Assembly (NCBI GenBank): GCA_022828145.1
Contig: JAJEJA010000096.1
Span: 25,208-89,207 of the forward strand
Source of the DNA: Candidatus Poribacteria bacterium
Lineage (GTDB): Bacteria; Poribacteria; WGA-4E; WGA-3G
DNA: 64,000 nt
Reading direction: 5' to 3'
Numbering within the stretch: position 1 is the stretch's first letter; every line of letters begins with the position of its first letter. The notes under the pieces were generated by a model that saw only the letters and a program-made list of their open reading frames with translations, ran no database searches and was not told the origin of the DNA. The position numbers and the translations under genes are program-made. Positions 26,116-34,857 of the stretch are shown here, piece after piece.

Positions 26116-26871
26116 ATGCTAAGAAAAATGTATATTGGAAGCGGTATTGTTTTGCTTATCGTTGGGTTTGTCGCTTTGCAAATATATCTGATTACAGGTA
26201 TGCAACAGGTCAAAAAGGAGATTGACATATCAAGTAAAGAAACGAAAACAGAGCCCTCCTCTGACAGTAGAGTTGAACCTGAAGAAGGACAAATGCCTAA
26301 AGTGGATGATAGACCTCCGATGCCTGATGATGGACAAGAGTATGTGTGGCACGGGGATCACTGGTGCCCTGCAGAAGTTATAAACGAAATTATAATGTTG
26401 CCATCACAAAAAACGGAAGATAAAGATAGCAATGTAGACGAATTCGGAATATGGCGTTCATCAGAGGAATTGGCATTATCCCCCGAAGAAAGAAGGCAAT
26501 TATATTTAGACGATAAAGCAGCAGTTGATGCAAAAATAGCTGCGCATAAAGCAGAAACTGAAAAAATTCATGCTAAAAACCTGGCTAAATATGAACTTAC
26601 ACAGAAAATGAATGCTAAAGTTAAACATAACGGTGAAGTCATATATCCTCAAATTCGTGAACTTGAAAAGACTATTGAGGAGAAATTTGGTATTAGAAAA
26701 GAAGATTCATTTGAAACACGTGAACAAACGATAGATAATTTAAGATCTCAAGAGCGTAAGATATTATTAAATCTGCTTCAACAAATAACGAAATTGAACA
26801 TGCAGTCACTACAATTATTTGATGAAATAAAGGTATTGAGGGAGGAATATGATAATGTTGATAAAAAGTAA
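26116..26871 (+). CDS. Hypothetical membrane-anchored coiled-coil protein
   Basis: 251 aa. One N-terminal transmembrane segment (about residues 6-28, IGSGIVLLIVGFVALQIYLI) is followed by an acidic linker, a YVWHGDHWCP motif near 76, and a long charged helical tail likely to form coiled coil (about 110-250). It is probably anchored in the inner membrane facing the periplasm. No recognised family. AAAGGAG lies upstream of the ATG. Confidence 0.7.
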   Translation: MLRKMYIGSGIVLLIVGFVALQIYLITGMQQVKKEIDISSKETKTEPSSDSRVEPEEGQMPKVDDRPPMPDDGQEYVWHGDHWCPAEVINEIIMLPSQKTEDKDSNVDEFGIWRSSEELALSPEERRQLYLDDKAAVDAKIAAHKAETEKIHAKNLAKYELTQKMNAKVKHNGEVIYPQIRELEKTIEEKFGIRKEDSFETREQTIDNLRSQERKILLNLLQQITKLNMQSLQLFDEIKVLREEYDNVDKK

Positions 26872-26873
26872 GT

Positions 26874-27009
26874 TATAGTGAATTATAGAGATATGTTGAC
26901 ACTTTTTTGTAGGAGCGATCTCCGAATCGCGACTTAACTGAAAAACAGTCGGGAATCGGAGTTCCCTCCTACATCTCAAAATGTCAAGTTAATTGTAAAA
27001 TCCACTATA
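26874..27009. repeat. MITE-like palindromic element
   Basis: The core from GTAGGAGCGATCTCCGAATC (26909) to GAGTTCCCTCCTAC (26972) is palindromic. It is flanked by imperfect terminal inverted repeats (TATAGTGAATT... at 26874; CACTATA ending 27009). The same core in another arrangement occurs at 34750-34818. The left arm starts with TATAGTG, as in the element at 5753. Confidence 0.7.
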
Positions 27010-27086
27010 TTATATCTATTGGCTTGGGTATGTAAAGACATCTCCTTTTTTCTTCTCAGAAGTATTTATCCGACTTGAGTTTTTTC

Positions 27087-27115
27087 TTGTAGACTTCCCG
27101 TGATTGTGATACACT
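27087..27115 (+). promoter_or_regulatory. Candidate sigma-70 promoter of the maturase-sulfatase pair
   Basis: TTGTAG (27087-27092) and TACACT (27110-27115) are 17 bp apart and lie 33 bp before the maturase ATG. It is a moderate match to consensus only. Confidence 0.4.
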
Positions 27116-27147
27116 AATAAAAACAGTCAAAGTAGGAGGCGAAATAT

Positions 27148-28461
27148 ATGGTGCCAGCAAAACTTCCACGCGCTTTTCATGTGATGACAAAACCGATCGG
27201 ACCGATATGCAATTTGGATTGCGAATACTGCTTCTATCTGGAAAAAGAGGACCTCTATCCCGAAACCAAGTCATTTCGAATGACTGATGAAACTCTTGAG
27301 GAATATGTCAAGCAATATATTGAAGCACAACAGGTCAATGACGTCACCTTTGCATGGCAAGGTGGAGAACCAACACTCATGGGAGTTGACTTCTTCAGAC
27401 AGGCTATCCGATATCAGCAAAAATACAGAAGGTCTGGGATGCGGATTCAGAATACATTTCAAACGAATGCCACCTTACTTAATGACGAATGGGGACAATT
27501 CTTTAAACAGAACAGGTTCCTAATAGGTGTTAGCATTGACGGACCACCAGAAATTCACGATAAGTATCGCTATGACAAACGAGGTCGCTCATCGTCTGAA
27601 CAGGTAATTCGCGGGTTAAGGATACTGCAAAAGCATAATGTTGACTACAACATATTATGTGTTGTAAACAATCATAATGCTGAATATCCGAAAGAGGTCT
27701 ACTCATATTTTAAGAGCCTTGATGCGGAGTTCATGCAGTTTATACCCGCAGTTGAGCATTTTGACGGTGAGAATGTGTCACCTCGGTCAGTTACGGGTAA
27801 ACAATACGGTAAATTCCTCTCAGCCATATTTGATGAATGGGTCGTAAATGATATAGGGAAAATCTTCATACAGATTTTCGATATTGCGCTTGAGGCATGG
27901 TTAGGCTACAACCCAAGTCTGTGTGTATTCAACGAAACTTGTGGTGATGCCATGGCTATCGAACACAATGGAGACCTATATTCCTGTGACCACTACGTCA
28001 CGCCTGACTACTATATCGGTAACATTGAAGAAACTTCAATCGCTGAGATGGTAGATTCGCCTTTTCAACGCAAATTTGGGACAGATAAAAAAGACACACT
28101 TCCCGAATACTGCCTAAAGTGTGATGTAAAGTTCGTTTGTAATGGGGGTTGTCCAAAGAACCGTATTATCAAAACCCCTGATGGTGAAGATGGTTTGAAT
28201 TACCTATGTGAGGGTTACAAACACTTTTTCAGTCATATTGATGAGCCGATGAAACTTATGGCTAAGGCGCTTCAGGAGGGTAAACCTGCCAATAGTATTA
28301 TTCCGATCATGCAACAGCAGAGTCGGCAATCAGGCAGTAAGAAAAACAGAACACCCATCCAAGACATATCCACAGCATCACAGAAGATTGGTCGCAACTC
28401 ACCTTGTCCTTGCGGAAGCGGACGAAAATATAAACAGTGCTGCCTTAACAATAGAATCTAA
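27148..28461 (+). CDS. Anaerobic sulfatase-maturating radical SAM enzyme with C-terminal SEC-C motif
   Basis: 437 aa. The radical-SAM motif is Cys21-x3-Cys25-x2-Cys28 (CNLDCEYC). A SPASM region with CGDAMAIEHNGDLYSCDHYV and CLKCDVKFVCNGGC would bind two auxiliary 4Fe-4S clusters. This layout is that of anSME enzymes, which convert the active-site Cys or Ser of sulfatases to formylglycine. The last 30 residues are a zinc-binding SEC-C motif (NSPCPCGSGRKYKQCC), an extra for this family. The sulfatase starts 9 bp downstream and has the required Cys motif. GGAGG precedes the ATG. Confidence 0.92.
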   Translation: MVPAKLPRAFHVMTKPIGPICNLDCEYCFYLEKEDLYPETKSFRMTDETLEEYVKQYIEAQQVNDVTFAWQGGEPTLMGVDFFRQAIRYQQKYRRSGMRIQNTFQTNATLLNDEWGQFFKQNRFLIGVSIDGPPEIHDKYRYDKRGRSSSEQVIRGLRILQKHNVDYNILCVVNNHNAEYPKEVYSYFKSLDAEFMQFIPAVEHFDGENVSPRSVTGKQYGKFLSAIFDEWVVNDIGKIFIQIFDIALEAWLGYNPSLCVFNETCGDAMAIEHNGDLYSCDHYVTPDYYIGNIEETSIAEMVDSPFQRKFGTDKKDTLPEYCLKCDVKFVCNGGCPKNRIIKTPDGEDGLNYLCEGYKHFFSHIDEPMKLMAKALQEGKPANSIIPIMQQQSRQSGSKKNRTPIQDISTASQKIGRNSPCPCGSGRKYKQCCLNNRI

Positions 28462-28470
28462 GGAAATATT

Positions 28471-29982
28471 ATGGAACAGAATCGACCTAATATACTACTC
28501 ATTACAAGTGATCAACAACATTGGAACACATTGGGGTGCTTAAACCCAGAAATCCAGACCCCTCACCTTGATGCATTGGCAAAAGGTGGAACACTCTTTC
28601 ACAGAGCCTACTGTCCAAATCCGACATGCACGCCAACACGGGCATCCATCATCACGGGTAAATATCCGAGCCAGCACGGGGCATGGTCACTCGGCACAAA
28701 ACTCTTAGAAGATGAACACACTGTCGGAGAAGACTTCACAGATGCAGGGTACCGAACCGCGCTCGTCGGGAAAGCACATTTCCAACCTTTGCGTGGATCA
28801 GAAGAATTCCCATCACTTGAATCCTACCCAATTCTGCAAGACTTAGATTTTTGGCGGAACTTCAATGAGCCATTTTACGGATTTGAACATGTTGAACTTG
28901 CGCGTAACCATGCCGATGAAGCACATGTCGGACAGCATTATGCTATCTGGATGGAGGAGAAAGGACTTACGAACTGGCGAGACTATTATGCACCACCGAC
29001 AGGTAACGCAAAAGGACAGTATCACAAATGGCCAATCCCTGAAGAATTCCATTATGATACATGGATTGCTGAACGCACCAATGCACTGATGGAAAATTAT
29101 CAGCAGAACGGAGAAAACTTTTTTCTCTGGGCAAGCTTCTTTGACCCGCATCCCAAATACTTAGTACCGGAACCGTGGGATACGATGTATGACCCAGAAT
29201 CCCTAACAGTACCATCTGTAACAGAAGGCGAACATGACAACAACCCAATACATTTCCAGATGACACAGCAGAGAAAACCTGATTTCTCCGAGTGGCGGGA
29301 ATCGGGTAAGGGTATACACGGCTTCCGATCACACTTACGCGATCGTGATGAACTTGCGAAAGATATCGCGGTCTATTACGGTATGGTGAGTCTCATGGAT
29401 AAGTATATCGGTGAGATGTTAGCTAAACTTGACGCACTCGGTATCGCTGATAATACATTGGTTGTTTTCACTTCTGATCACGGTCATTTCTATGGACAGC
29501 ACGGTCTCATCGCTAAGGGACCATTTCACTATGAAGATGTGATACGTGTACCATTTCTCGTGCGTTATCCGGGTGTTGTTCCCGCTGGAAAACAGTCTGA
29601 CGCATTACAGACATTGGTAGATTTAGCACCAACGTTTCTGAGTGCTGCAGGTATTGATATTCCGCTTGGCATGACAGGCGTGGATCAAACACCAGTCTGG
29701 TATGGACAGGAAGAACAGGCACGAGACCACATCATCGTTGAGAATCACCATGAACCGACAACTGTGCATGTGAAGACGTATGTTGATGATCGCTATAAAC
29801 TCACCGTTTATTACAATCAGGATTATGGAGAATTGTTCGACCTACAGGAAGATCCGGGTGAGATAAATAATCTGTGGAATTCAACTGAACATGCGGAATT
29901 GAAAGCTGATCTTGTTATGAAACTGCTGTTTGCTGAAATGGGTAAAGAATCGCTGCCCGTTCCACGAACATCAGGTGCCTAA
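28471..29982 (+). CDS. Type I sulfatase, Cys-type (formylglycine-dependent)
   Basis: 503 aa of the alkaline phosphatase-like sulfatase family. The modification motif C-x-P-x-R is CTPTR, with Cys53 as the residue to become formylglycine. Metal ligands are in TSDQ near residue 14 and TSDHGH near 333. It probably removes sulfate from a carbohydrate or other sulfate ester. No signal peptide is apparent. It forms an operon with its maturase. Confidence 0.92.
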   Translation: MEQNRPNILLITSDQQHWNTLGCLNPEIQTPHLDALAKGGTLFHRAYCPNPTCTPTRASIITGKYPSQHGAWSLGTKLLEDEHTVGEDFTDAGYRTALVGKAHFQPLRGSEEFPSLESYPILQDLDFWRNFNEPFYGFEHVELARNHADEAHVGQHYAIWMEEKGLTNWRDYYAPPTGNAKGQYHKWPIPEEFHYDTWIAERTNALMENYQQNGENFFLWASFFDPHPKYLVPEPWDTMYDPESLTVPSVTEGEHDNNPIHFQMTQQRKPDFSEWRESGKGIHGFRSHLRDRDELAKDIAVYYGMVSLMDKYIGEMLAKLDALGIADNTLVVFTSDHGHFYGQHGLIAKGPFHYEDVIRVPFLVRYPGVVPAGKQSDALQTLVDLAPTFLSAAGIDIPLGMTGVDQTPVWYGQEEQARDHIIVENHHEPTTVHVKTYVDDRYKLTVYYNQDYGELFDLQEDPGEINNLWNSTEHAELKADLVMKLLFAEMGKESLPVPRTSGA

Positions 29983-30007
29983 GGTTGAACATAGATTATT
30001 GGTACTA

Positions 30008-30159
30008 ACGTGAGTTTGATAAATCAGAACAAATAACTTACGTAGGTTGGGTTGAGGAACGAAACCCAACATCTTGACCCCTTATAGAGCAATACATGTC
30101 GGGTTTCGTGCCTCAACCCGACCTACAACGCATATTGCATTTAATTATCAAACCCACGT
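30008..30159. mobile_element. MITE-like element, family A, GTAGGTTGGG core
   Basis: The terminal inverted repeats are ACGTGAGTTTGATAA and TTATCAAACCCACGT. A direct repeat TACTA (30003-30007 and 30160-30164) looks like a target duplication. The core (30041-30127) is a palindrome of GTAGGTTGGGTTGAGG and CCTCAACCCGACCTAC. It has no coding capacity and is nearly identical to the copy at 49437. Confidence 0.8.
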
Positions 30160-30182
30160 TACTAAGATTTTAGATCAGCGTA

Positions 30183-30998
30183 TCAATACCGACGTTTCCA
30201 ATGCCAACTATCACTACCAGAGATTAATGGACGGATGTCTTCGGGTAACGTCTCAATAAATTCTGGACTTACCTCATTCCCGGGCCACTCGCGCACCATC
30301 GGTGGTGTGTAACCTGCAATGAGTATAACCCGCTCTGTATCACTACGGATGGCAGTAGTACTGTGGACGAGGGATTCAGCAAAAAGCAACACTGAACCTG
30401 CAGACGCTTCAACCTGATGTATGAGTTTGTCGTCTGATAGTGCTGCTTCAATCATCTCCTGCTGTTTCCATGTTAACCTGTGGCTCCCTGGAATCACACT
30501 TGTGCCGCCATCATCAGGACCAACGTCAGTCAAGTAGGCAAGTGTTTTCACGAAGATACAGTGGAATTTGTTCTGTTCCATGTAGGTACCCCACCCATGC
30601 TTCGTGCCACGGTGGAAACCTGTGGGATTATATCTACGTTTTTTGAGTTCCTTTAAATCTTGATCCTGATTGCGTCTATTGATAATCGCTTCTGTTTCTT
30701 CAAGACGCACAGCTCCACCAACGACTTCTTCAACGAGGGGTACAAGTTTAGGATGTGCAGCATAAGCTAACAATGCTGGATCAAATTCAACAAGGTTACC
30801 CATGTGTGCATGGTGTTCACCCCGCCAATTGAGATAAACACGTGTACCGTCAAGATCTGCACCATCCCTAATCTTGTAAAGGGCAGCTTTCATTTTCTCT
30901 ACTTCATCATCAGACAGCACATTTTCTAACAAGACATAGCCGTATATATCAAAATGTAACCGCTGTGACGGTGTGAGATGAACTCGTTCATTATCCAT
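30183..30998 (-). CDS. Phytanoyl-CoA dioxygenase (PhyH) family Fe(II)/2-oxoglutarate enzyme with HxG motif
   Basis: 271 aa in the PhyH double-stranded beta-helix family. The distal His is in SLVHSTTAI and the 2-oxoglutarate Arg is probably in DTERVILIAGY. The usual facial triad H-x-D is replaced by His129-Arg-Gly131 (FHRGTKHG). Loss of the Asp ligand is known from Fe/2OG halogenases, but HxG members also exist in PhyH groups of unknown activity. The two other PhyH genes of the window keep H-x-D. The substrate is unknown. AGGAC lies before the ATG. Confidence 0.85.
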   Translation of the reverse strand: MDNERVHLTPSQRLHFDIYGYVLLENVLSDDEVEKMKAALYKIRDGADLDGTRVYLNWRGEHHAHMGNLVEFDPALLAYAAHPKLVPLVEEVVGGAVRLEETEAIINRRNQDQDLKELKKRRYNPTGFHRGTKHGWGTYMEQNKFHCIFVKTLAYLTDVGPDDGGTSVIPGSHRLTWKQQEMIEAALSDDKLIHQVEASAGSVLLFAESLVHSTTAIRSDTERVILIAGYTPPMVREWPGNEVSPEFIETLPEDIRPLISGSDSWHWKRRY

Positions 30999-31020
30999 AG
31001 AATCGTCCTAATAAAAACTA

Positions 31021-31146
31021 ACGTCAGTTTGATTAATCATTTCGGTTGCGTTCACTTATGCCATTCGTAAATTGTAGCACAAACTTTCAGTTTGTGTCAC
31101 AATTTCGCAAACTGGAAAGTTTGCGCTACATTTATCAAACTCACGT
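31021..31146. mobile_element. MITE-like element, family A, alternative core
   Basis: The ends are ACGTCAGTTTGATTAA and TTTATCAAACTCACGT, as in the 30008 element. The interior is different: a palindrome of GTAGCACAAACTTTCAG and CTGGAAAGTTTGCGCTAC. Flanks CTA and TAAACTA hint at a short target duplication. Confidence 0.7.
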
Positions 31147-31174
31147 TAAACTAAACTTTACTGAACCAAATCAC

Positions 31175-31945
31175 CTAATAACCTTTTATGCGACCCCAAT
31201 ATGTAGTAAGTTTCCCGACCGCATCAACCGCAAGATTAACAGGTTCATCTCCTTCAGAAATAAACAAATCATCAACATACCCAGCCGCAGCAATTGAATA
31301 GACATGGAAAGTTACTGTTTTAATGACAGGACCTTCCGGAGGTGTTCTGAAGGGCAATTCTTTTATACCTTTATCAGTAAACGTCCTGTCTCTTTCTTCA
31401 CCAGAATAGAAGTCGAATTGACTCTTATCCACATCAACAACAAACCGGACATGTCTCCATTTACCCGTTTCAAAGTCATCCATGACAACCCATCCGGCAC
31501 CGTCAAAACATCTGACCTGTTCAGCATTCCAGTTGACATAAATGCCTGCATTGTTCGTGGCAATATTATCTGAAGTGCCGATTCTGAAGTTAAAAGACCT
31601 TCCACCACCCTCAATATAAACCCAAAATTCGACCGAAAGAACTGAATTGTCTGTTTCTATAAACACACCCGTATAATCATCGTTTGCACCGTTCAGGATC
31701 GCTAACGATTGTTTATCAGTCTTTGCGGTATTTTTCGTTACCTCAAAACCCTCTCCTCTAACTTCCCAGTCTTTTGGTGGTTTGCCATCAGAAAACTCCT
31801 CGAATCCGGTTTGTATGAGAATCTCTCCTACTATGGTAACCTGTACAGACATGAGACAGAGGACGAGAAGACACATAGACATAAATCGCATGAAGGATCC
31901 ATTTTGTACTGATTCTGCCTTGATACAGCACATTTTTCTCAACAT
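31175..31945 (-). CDS. Secreted beta-sandwich protein with C-terminal KLTTxWG motif
   Basis: 256 aa. A long N-terminal signal (hydrophobic core MRFMSMCLLVLCLMSVQ) precedes a region rich in beta-strands (EFWVYIEGGGRSFNFRI, GIYVNWNAE, FDFYSGEE, FHVYSIAAAGYVDDLFI). This resembles the LamG/concanavalin-like sandwich of unclassified extracellular proteins. It ends VGKLTTYWGRIKGY, a motif shared with three other proteins of the window. The ATG at 31945 has AAGGAGG 6 nt upstream and is preferred to 31891. It is a tandem paralogue of the next gene, 25 bp away. Confidence 0.75.
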   Translation of the reverse strand: MLRKMCCIKAESVQNGSFMRFMSMCLLVLCLMSVQVTIVGEILIQTGFEEFSDGKPPKDWEVRGEGFEVTKNTAKTDKQSLAILNGANDDYTGVFIETDNSVLSVEFWVYIEGGGRSFNFRIGTSDNIATNNAGIYVNWNAEQVRCFDGAGWVVMDDFETGKWRHVRFVVDVDKSQFDFYSGEERDRTFTDKGIKELPFRTPPEGPVIKTVTFHVYSIAAAGYVDDLFISEGDEPVNLAVDAVGKLTTYWGRIKGY

Positions 31946-31970
31946 TTTTCCTCCTTATTGTAAAATCACC

Positions 31971-32711
31971 CTAAAATGAGGTATGTTGTTTTACATGTCC
32001 CCAAAAGGTTGTGAGTTTTTCTTTCGGATCAACAGATGTTGCTGTAGGCGGTTCAGCACCTTCATAAACGAAAAGATCATCTATAAAACCTTGGGCAACT
32101 GTTGAATACACATGGAAGACAACCCACTGCGCAACAGGATTTGCAGCTGCATTCCTAAATTCAAGTCCCGTAACAGGTTCAGTATCTAAAGCACTTTCTC
32201 TATCATCTCCCACAAAGTAATCAAATGTGCTCTTACTCACATCAGCGACGACACGCACATATTTCCATGCTCCAAATGCAAATTCACCAATCGGTACCCA
32301 TGCGGAACCGTTATATAAACGAACAGCGTTGGCATTCCAATTCATATAAACACCACCATCGTTCTGTCCGATATCGTCATGTGAGACAACTTTTAAGTTA
32401 AATGAACGTCCTTCACCTTTAATATATACCCAGAATTCAACAGAAATGACAGGATTTTCAGTGAGGATTGCCACACCGACTCTATCGTCGTTACCACCAC
32501 CTAAGATACCCAGTGCTTTATCGCCAGTTTTAACAGTGTCATCCGATACCAGCATCTGATTTCCCCGAACTTCCCAATCGGTTGGCGGTTCACCGATTGG
32601 GAACTCTTCAAATCCTGTTTGAACCAATATCGTTTGTGTAAAAGCACTCTGTGCAATAAAGATGCAAGAAATAATTGAAAATATGAACAATAAGTTTGAT
32701 AAAAGTTTCAT
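31971..32711 (-). CDS. Secreted beta-sandwich protein, tandem paralogue, with KLTTxWG C-terminus
   Basis: 246 aa. A clear signal peptide (MKLLSNLLFIFSIISCIFIA...FT) is followed by a body aligning throughout with 31175-31945: QTGFEEFPIGEPPTDWEVRG against QTGFEEFSDGKPPKDWEVRG. It ends EKLTTFWGHVKQHTSF. GGAGAG lies upstream of the ATG. Probably exported and glycan- or surface-associated; the function is unknown. Confidence 0.75.
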   Translation of the reverse strand: MKLLSNLLFIFSIISCIFIAQSAFTQTILVQTGFEEFPIGEPPTDWEVRGNQMLVSDDTVKTGDKALGILGGGNDDRVGVAILTENPVISVEFWVYIKGEGRSFNLKVVSHDDIGQNDGGVYMNWNANAVRLYNGSAWVPIGEFAFGAWKYVRVVADVSKSTFDYFVGDDRESALDTEPVTGLEFRNAAANPVAQWVVFHVYSTVAQGFIDDLFVYEGAEPPTATSVDPKEKLTTFWGHVKQHTSF

Positions 32712-32860
32712 AAGTTATACTCTCCATGATATTTGTAGTTTTTTATCTGAACCTTGAAAAGCTCAGATAAATCGTTATTCTGAGTTAATGCTAATCCAAA
32801 AAAAACTTAATACTGTATATACTAAAAACAACCAATTATGAATTGGGAAACTTTCTAATG

Positions 32861-33640
32861 TTACGGCATCCAGATATTCCATTCACCGCGCTTCTGCCAC
32901 GGACGACAGTCATAACACAGACACATAAATCGGATTGCGAAACGTGGCGTTTTCCCATTATTGAATGATCCAGTATGGGGTAATAAATGATGGAAAAAGA
33001 GGACATCTCCTTTTTTCGCAACGATTTCTAAAGGTTCACCCAACTCTATTTTATGAAATATAGAACGTATGGCACGAACATGATTTGAGAAATCTGGATT
33101 CTTTCTACGAAATTCCCGAATCCTCTCCGGCCCTTCAGGAAATATCACAGTCGTTCCTTGATGGGAATTTGCATCCGTTAGGTATGTGAGACTGCTTACT
33201 CTGAACGTTCCGGGATCCAACCGTAAATCTCTCGAAAATCCATCAAGGTGCGGAGGAGGAACTCTCCATTCATCATCAGTTGGGAATTGGTTCATTGCCC
33301 AAACACCATCAGGTTCCTCACTTTTACAGTGTGGAATAGACGGGGACCTGTCTGCAAGTTGTTTCAGTATCAACCGATATTCCTGAGTGCAACACGCCAA
33401 GAGATCTGGATTGGTAACACCGAAAAGTTCAATCCTGTTTTCATTTGACATATTTTCAATGTAAAAATTAGAAAGAAACGGTCGTCTGACACTGTCCCAG
33501 GAACTTGGCTCGTCTGCCTCCATTCCCATCGTCTGCCACATCGCTATTTCTGCTTGGTCAACAGTGTCATTAGGAATTAGATCAGAGAGTAAAAGGTGTC
33601 CTTCTCTATCAAATTGCTCAAGATGTTCGGTGCAAAGCAT
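32861..33640 (-). CDS. Phytanoyl-CoA dioxygenase (PhyH) family enzyme with intact HxD
   Basis: 259 aa. His131-Leu-Asp133 (PPPHLDGFS) and the distal His in HHLLPHTGSF, followed by PRFAIR, give the full iron and 2-oxoglutarate binding set. It would hydroxylate an unknown substrate. The divergent spacing suggests it is transcribed alone. Confidence 0.85.
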   Translation of the reverse strand: MLCTEHLEQFDREGHLLLSDLIPNDTVDQAEIAMWQTMGMEADEPSSWDSVRRPFLSNFYIENMSNENRIELFGVTNPDLLACCTQEYRLILKQLADRSPSIPHCKSEEPDGVWAMNQFPTDDEWRVPPPHLDGFSRDLRLDPGTFRVSSLTYLTDANSHQGTTVIFPEGPERIREFRRKNPDFSNHVRAIRSIFHKIELGEPLEIVAKKGDVLFFHHLLPHTGSFNNGKTPRFAIRFMCLCYDCRPWQKRGEWNIWMP

Positions 33641-33660
33641 TAATTGATCTCTTCTGTATA

Positions 33661-33780
33661 ACGTGCATTTGATAATAGGTATATAAACTTCACTAATTTA
33701 AAAACATTACTCTCATAGACCCGGTAGGTGCGGTTTCCTAACCGCACCGAATACAAAAACATAATTTATCAAACTCACGG
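33661..33780. mobile_element. MITE-like element, family A, GGTGCGGTTTCC core
   Basis: Ends are ACGTGCATTTGATAA and TTTATCAAACTCACGG. The 5-bp direct repeat GTATA (33656-33660 and 33781-33785) is a convincing target duplication. The core CGGTAGGTGCGGTTTCC/TAACCGCACCG is palindromic and resembles that at 51102-51130. Confidence 0.75.
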
Positions 33781-33793
33781 GTATATATAATCT

Positions 33794-34621
33794 TCATTCC
33801 AGAATAAGTTTTGAAACATCTGTATTCGGTTTAGGATATTTCATATCCAACCCCTCAAGCGTTTCAACAATCCGTTCTGTAATGACAAGGTTCCGATACC
33901 ATTTCTTATCGGCTGGGATTATATACCAGGGTGCCCAATCTGTACTACACTCCTGTAAAACTACTTCATAAGCGTGCATGTAATCATCCCAGTAAGTACG
34001 TTCATGGAAGTCAGACTCGTTAACTTTCCAATGTTTTGCAGGATTCTCAATTCGTGCTTCAAGTCGTTCTTTCTGTTCATCCTTTGAAATATTGAGGAAG
34101 AACTTCAAGATAACCGTCCCATTATCCACCAGCATTCTCTCAAAATCATTGATCTGTTTGTATCGCTTTTTCCAAATAGATTCAGGTACAAGATTATGAA
34201 CACGAACTACCAATACATCTTCATAGTGGGATCGGTTGAAAATACCAATTTTACCTTTCTGTGGAACGGCTTTGTGTACTCTCCATAGATAATCACGTGA
34301 AAGCTCATCAGCTGTAGGTGCTTTAAAACTTACCACTTCACATCCTTGCACGTTGATACCAGACATCACTTTCCTTATAGTACCATCTTTTCCACATGTA
34401 TCCATACCTTGAAGGATGATCAGTAATGCACGTTGACCTTCCGCATATAGTAACTCCTGTAGTTCTAACATCTTTTTGTGCAGCTTTTTCAACGGTTTTT
34501 TCGTATCACCTTTCTTGACATAGTTAGATGTGTACTCAGGAGCAAATTCGTTCTTCCATTCCTCAGAACCTTCCAGCAAACTTACTTTTATTCCTGGCTT
34601 AACCATGAATGGTATTTCCAT
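33794..34621 (-). CDS. ppk2: Polyphosphate kinase 2 family protein
   Basis: 275 aa, typical of single-domain PPK2. Walker A is GMDTCGKDG near residue 72, Walker B region is IGIFNRSHYEDVLVVRVH, and a WYIIPADKKWYRN segment lies near the C-terminus. It transfers phosphate between polyphosphate and nucleotides. GGAGG lies before the ATG. The AMP/NDP class cannot be decided by eye. Confidence 0.93.
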   Translation of the reverse strand: MEIPFMVKPGIKVSLLEGSEEWKNEFAPEYTSNYVKKGDTKKPLKKLHKKMLELQELLYAEGQRALLIILQGMDTCGKDGTIRKVMSGINVQGCEVVSFKAPTADELSRDYLWRVHKAVPQKGKIGIFNRSHYEDVLVVRVHNLVPESIWKKRYKQINDFERMLVDNGTVILKFFLNISKDEQKERLEARIENPAKHWKVNESDFHERTYWDDYMHAYEVVLQECSTDWAPWYIIPADKKWYRNLVITERIVETLEGLDMKYPKPNTDVSKLILE

Positions 34622-34749
34622 ATAAATCCTCCATCAGACTTGCAGTTTATTCATCAAAAAAGACTTGATTGTGTGAGAATTAGTCAACAAGTGTACAGAT
34701 CAGGCACGTTTATGTAGAAACGACGTACTAATGTTTTGTCAACATATTA

Positions 34750-34818
34750 GGTCGCGATTCGGAGATCGCTCCTACCGACGAGTCGCTTATGGTAGGAGGG
34801 AACTCCGATTCCCGACCC
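34750..34818. repeat. Palindromic repeat, GTAGGAGCGATCTCC family
   Basis: Carries the same two half-palindromes as 26909-26972 (TCGCGATTCGGAGATCGCTC; GTAGGAGGGAACTCC) but with each half inverted. The intervening 17 bp are unrelated. No clear terminal repeats. Confidence 0.65.
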
Positions 34819-34857
34819 TTTTAAACCCATCAATTAGCACTTGACTAAGCCCTAATC

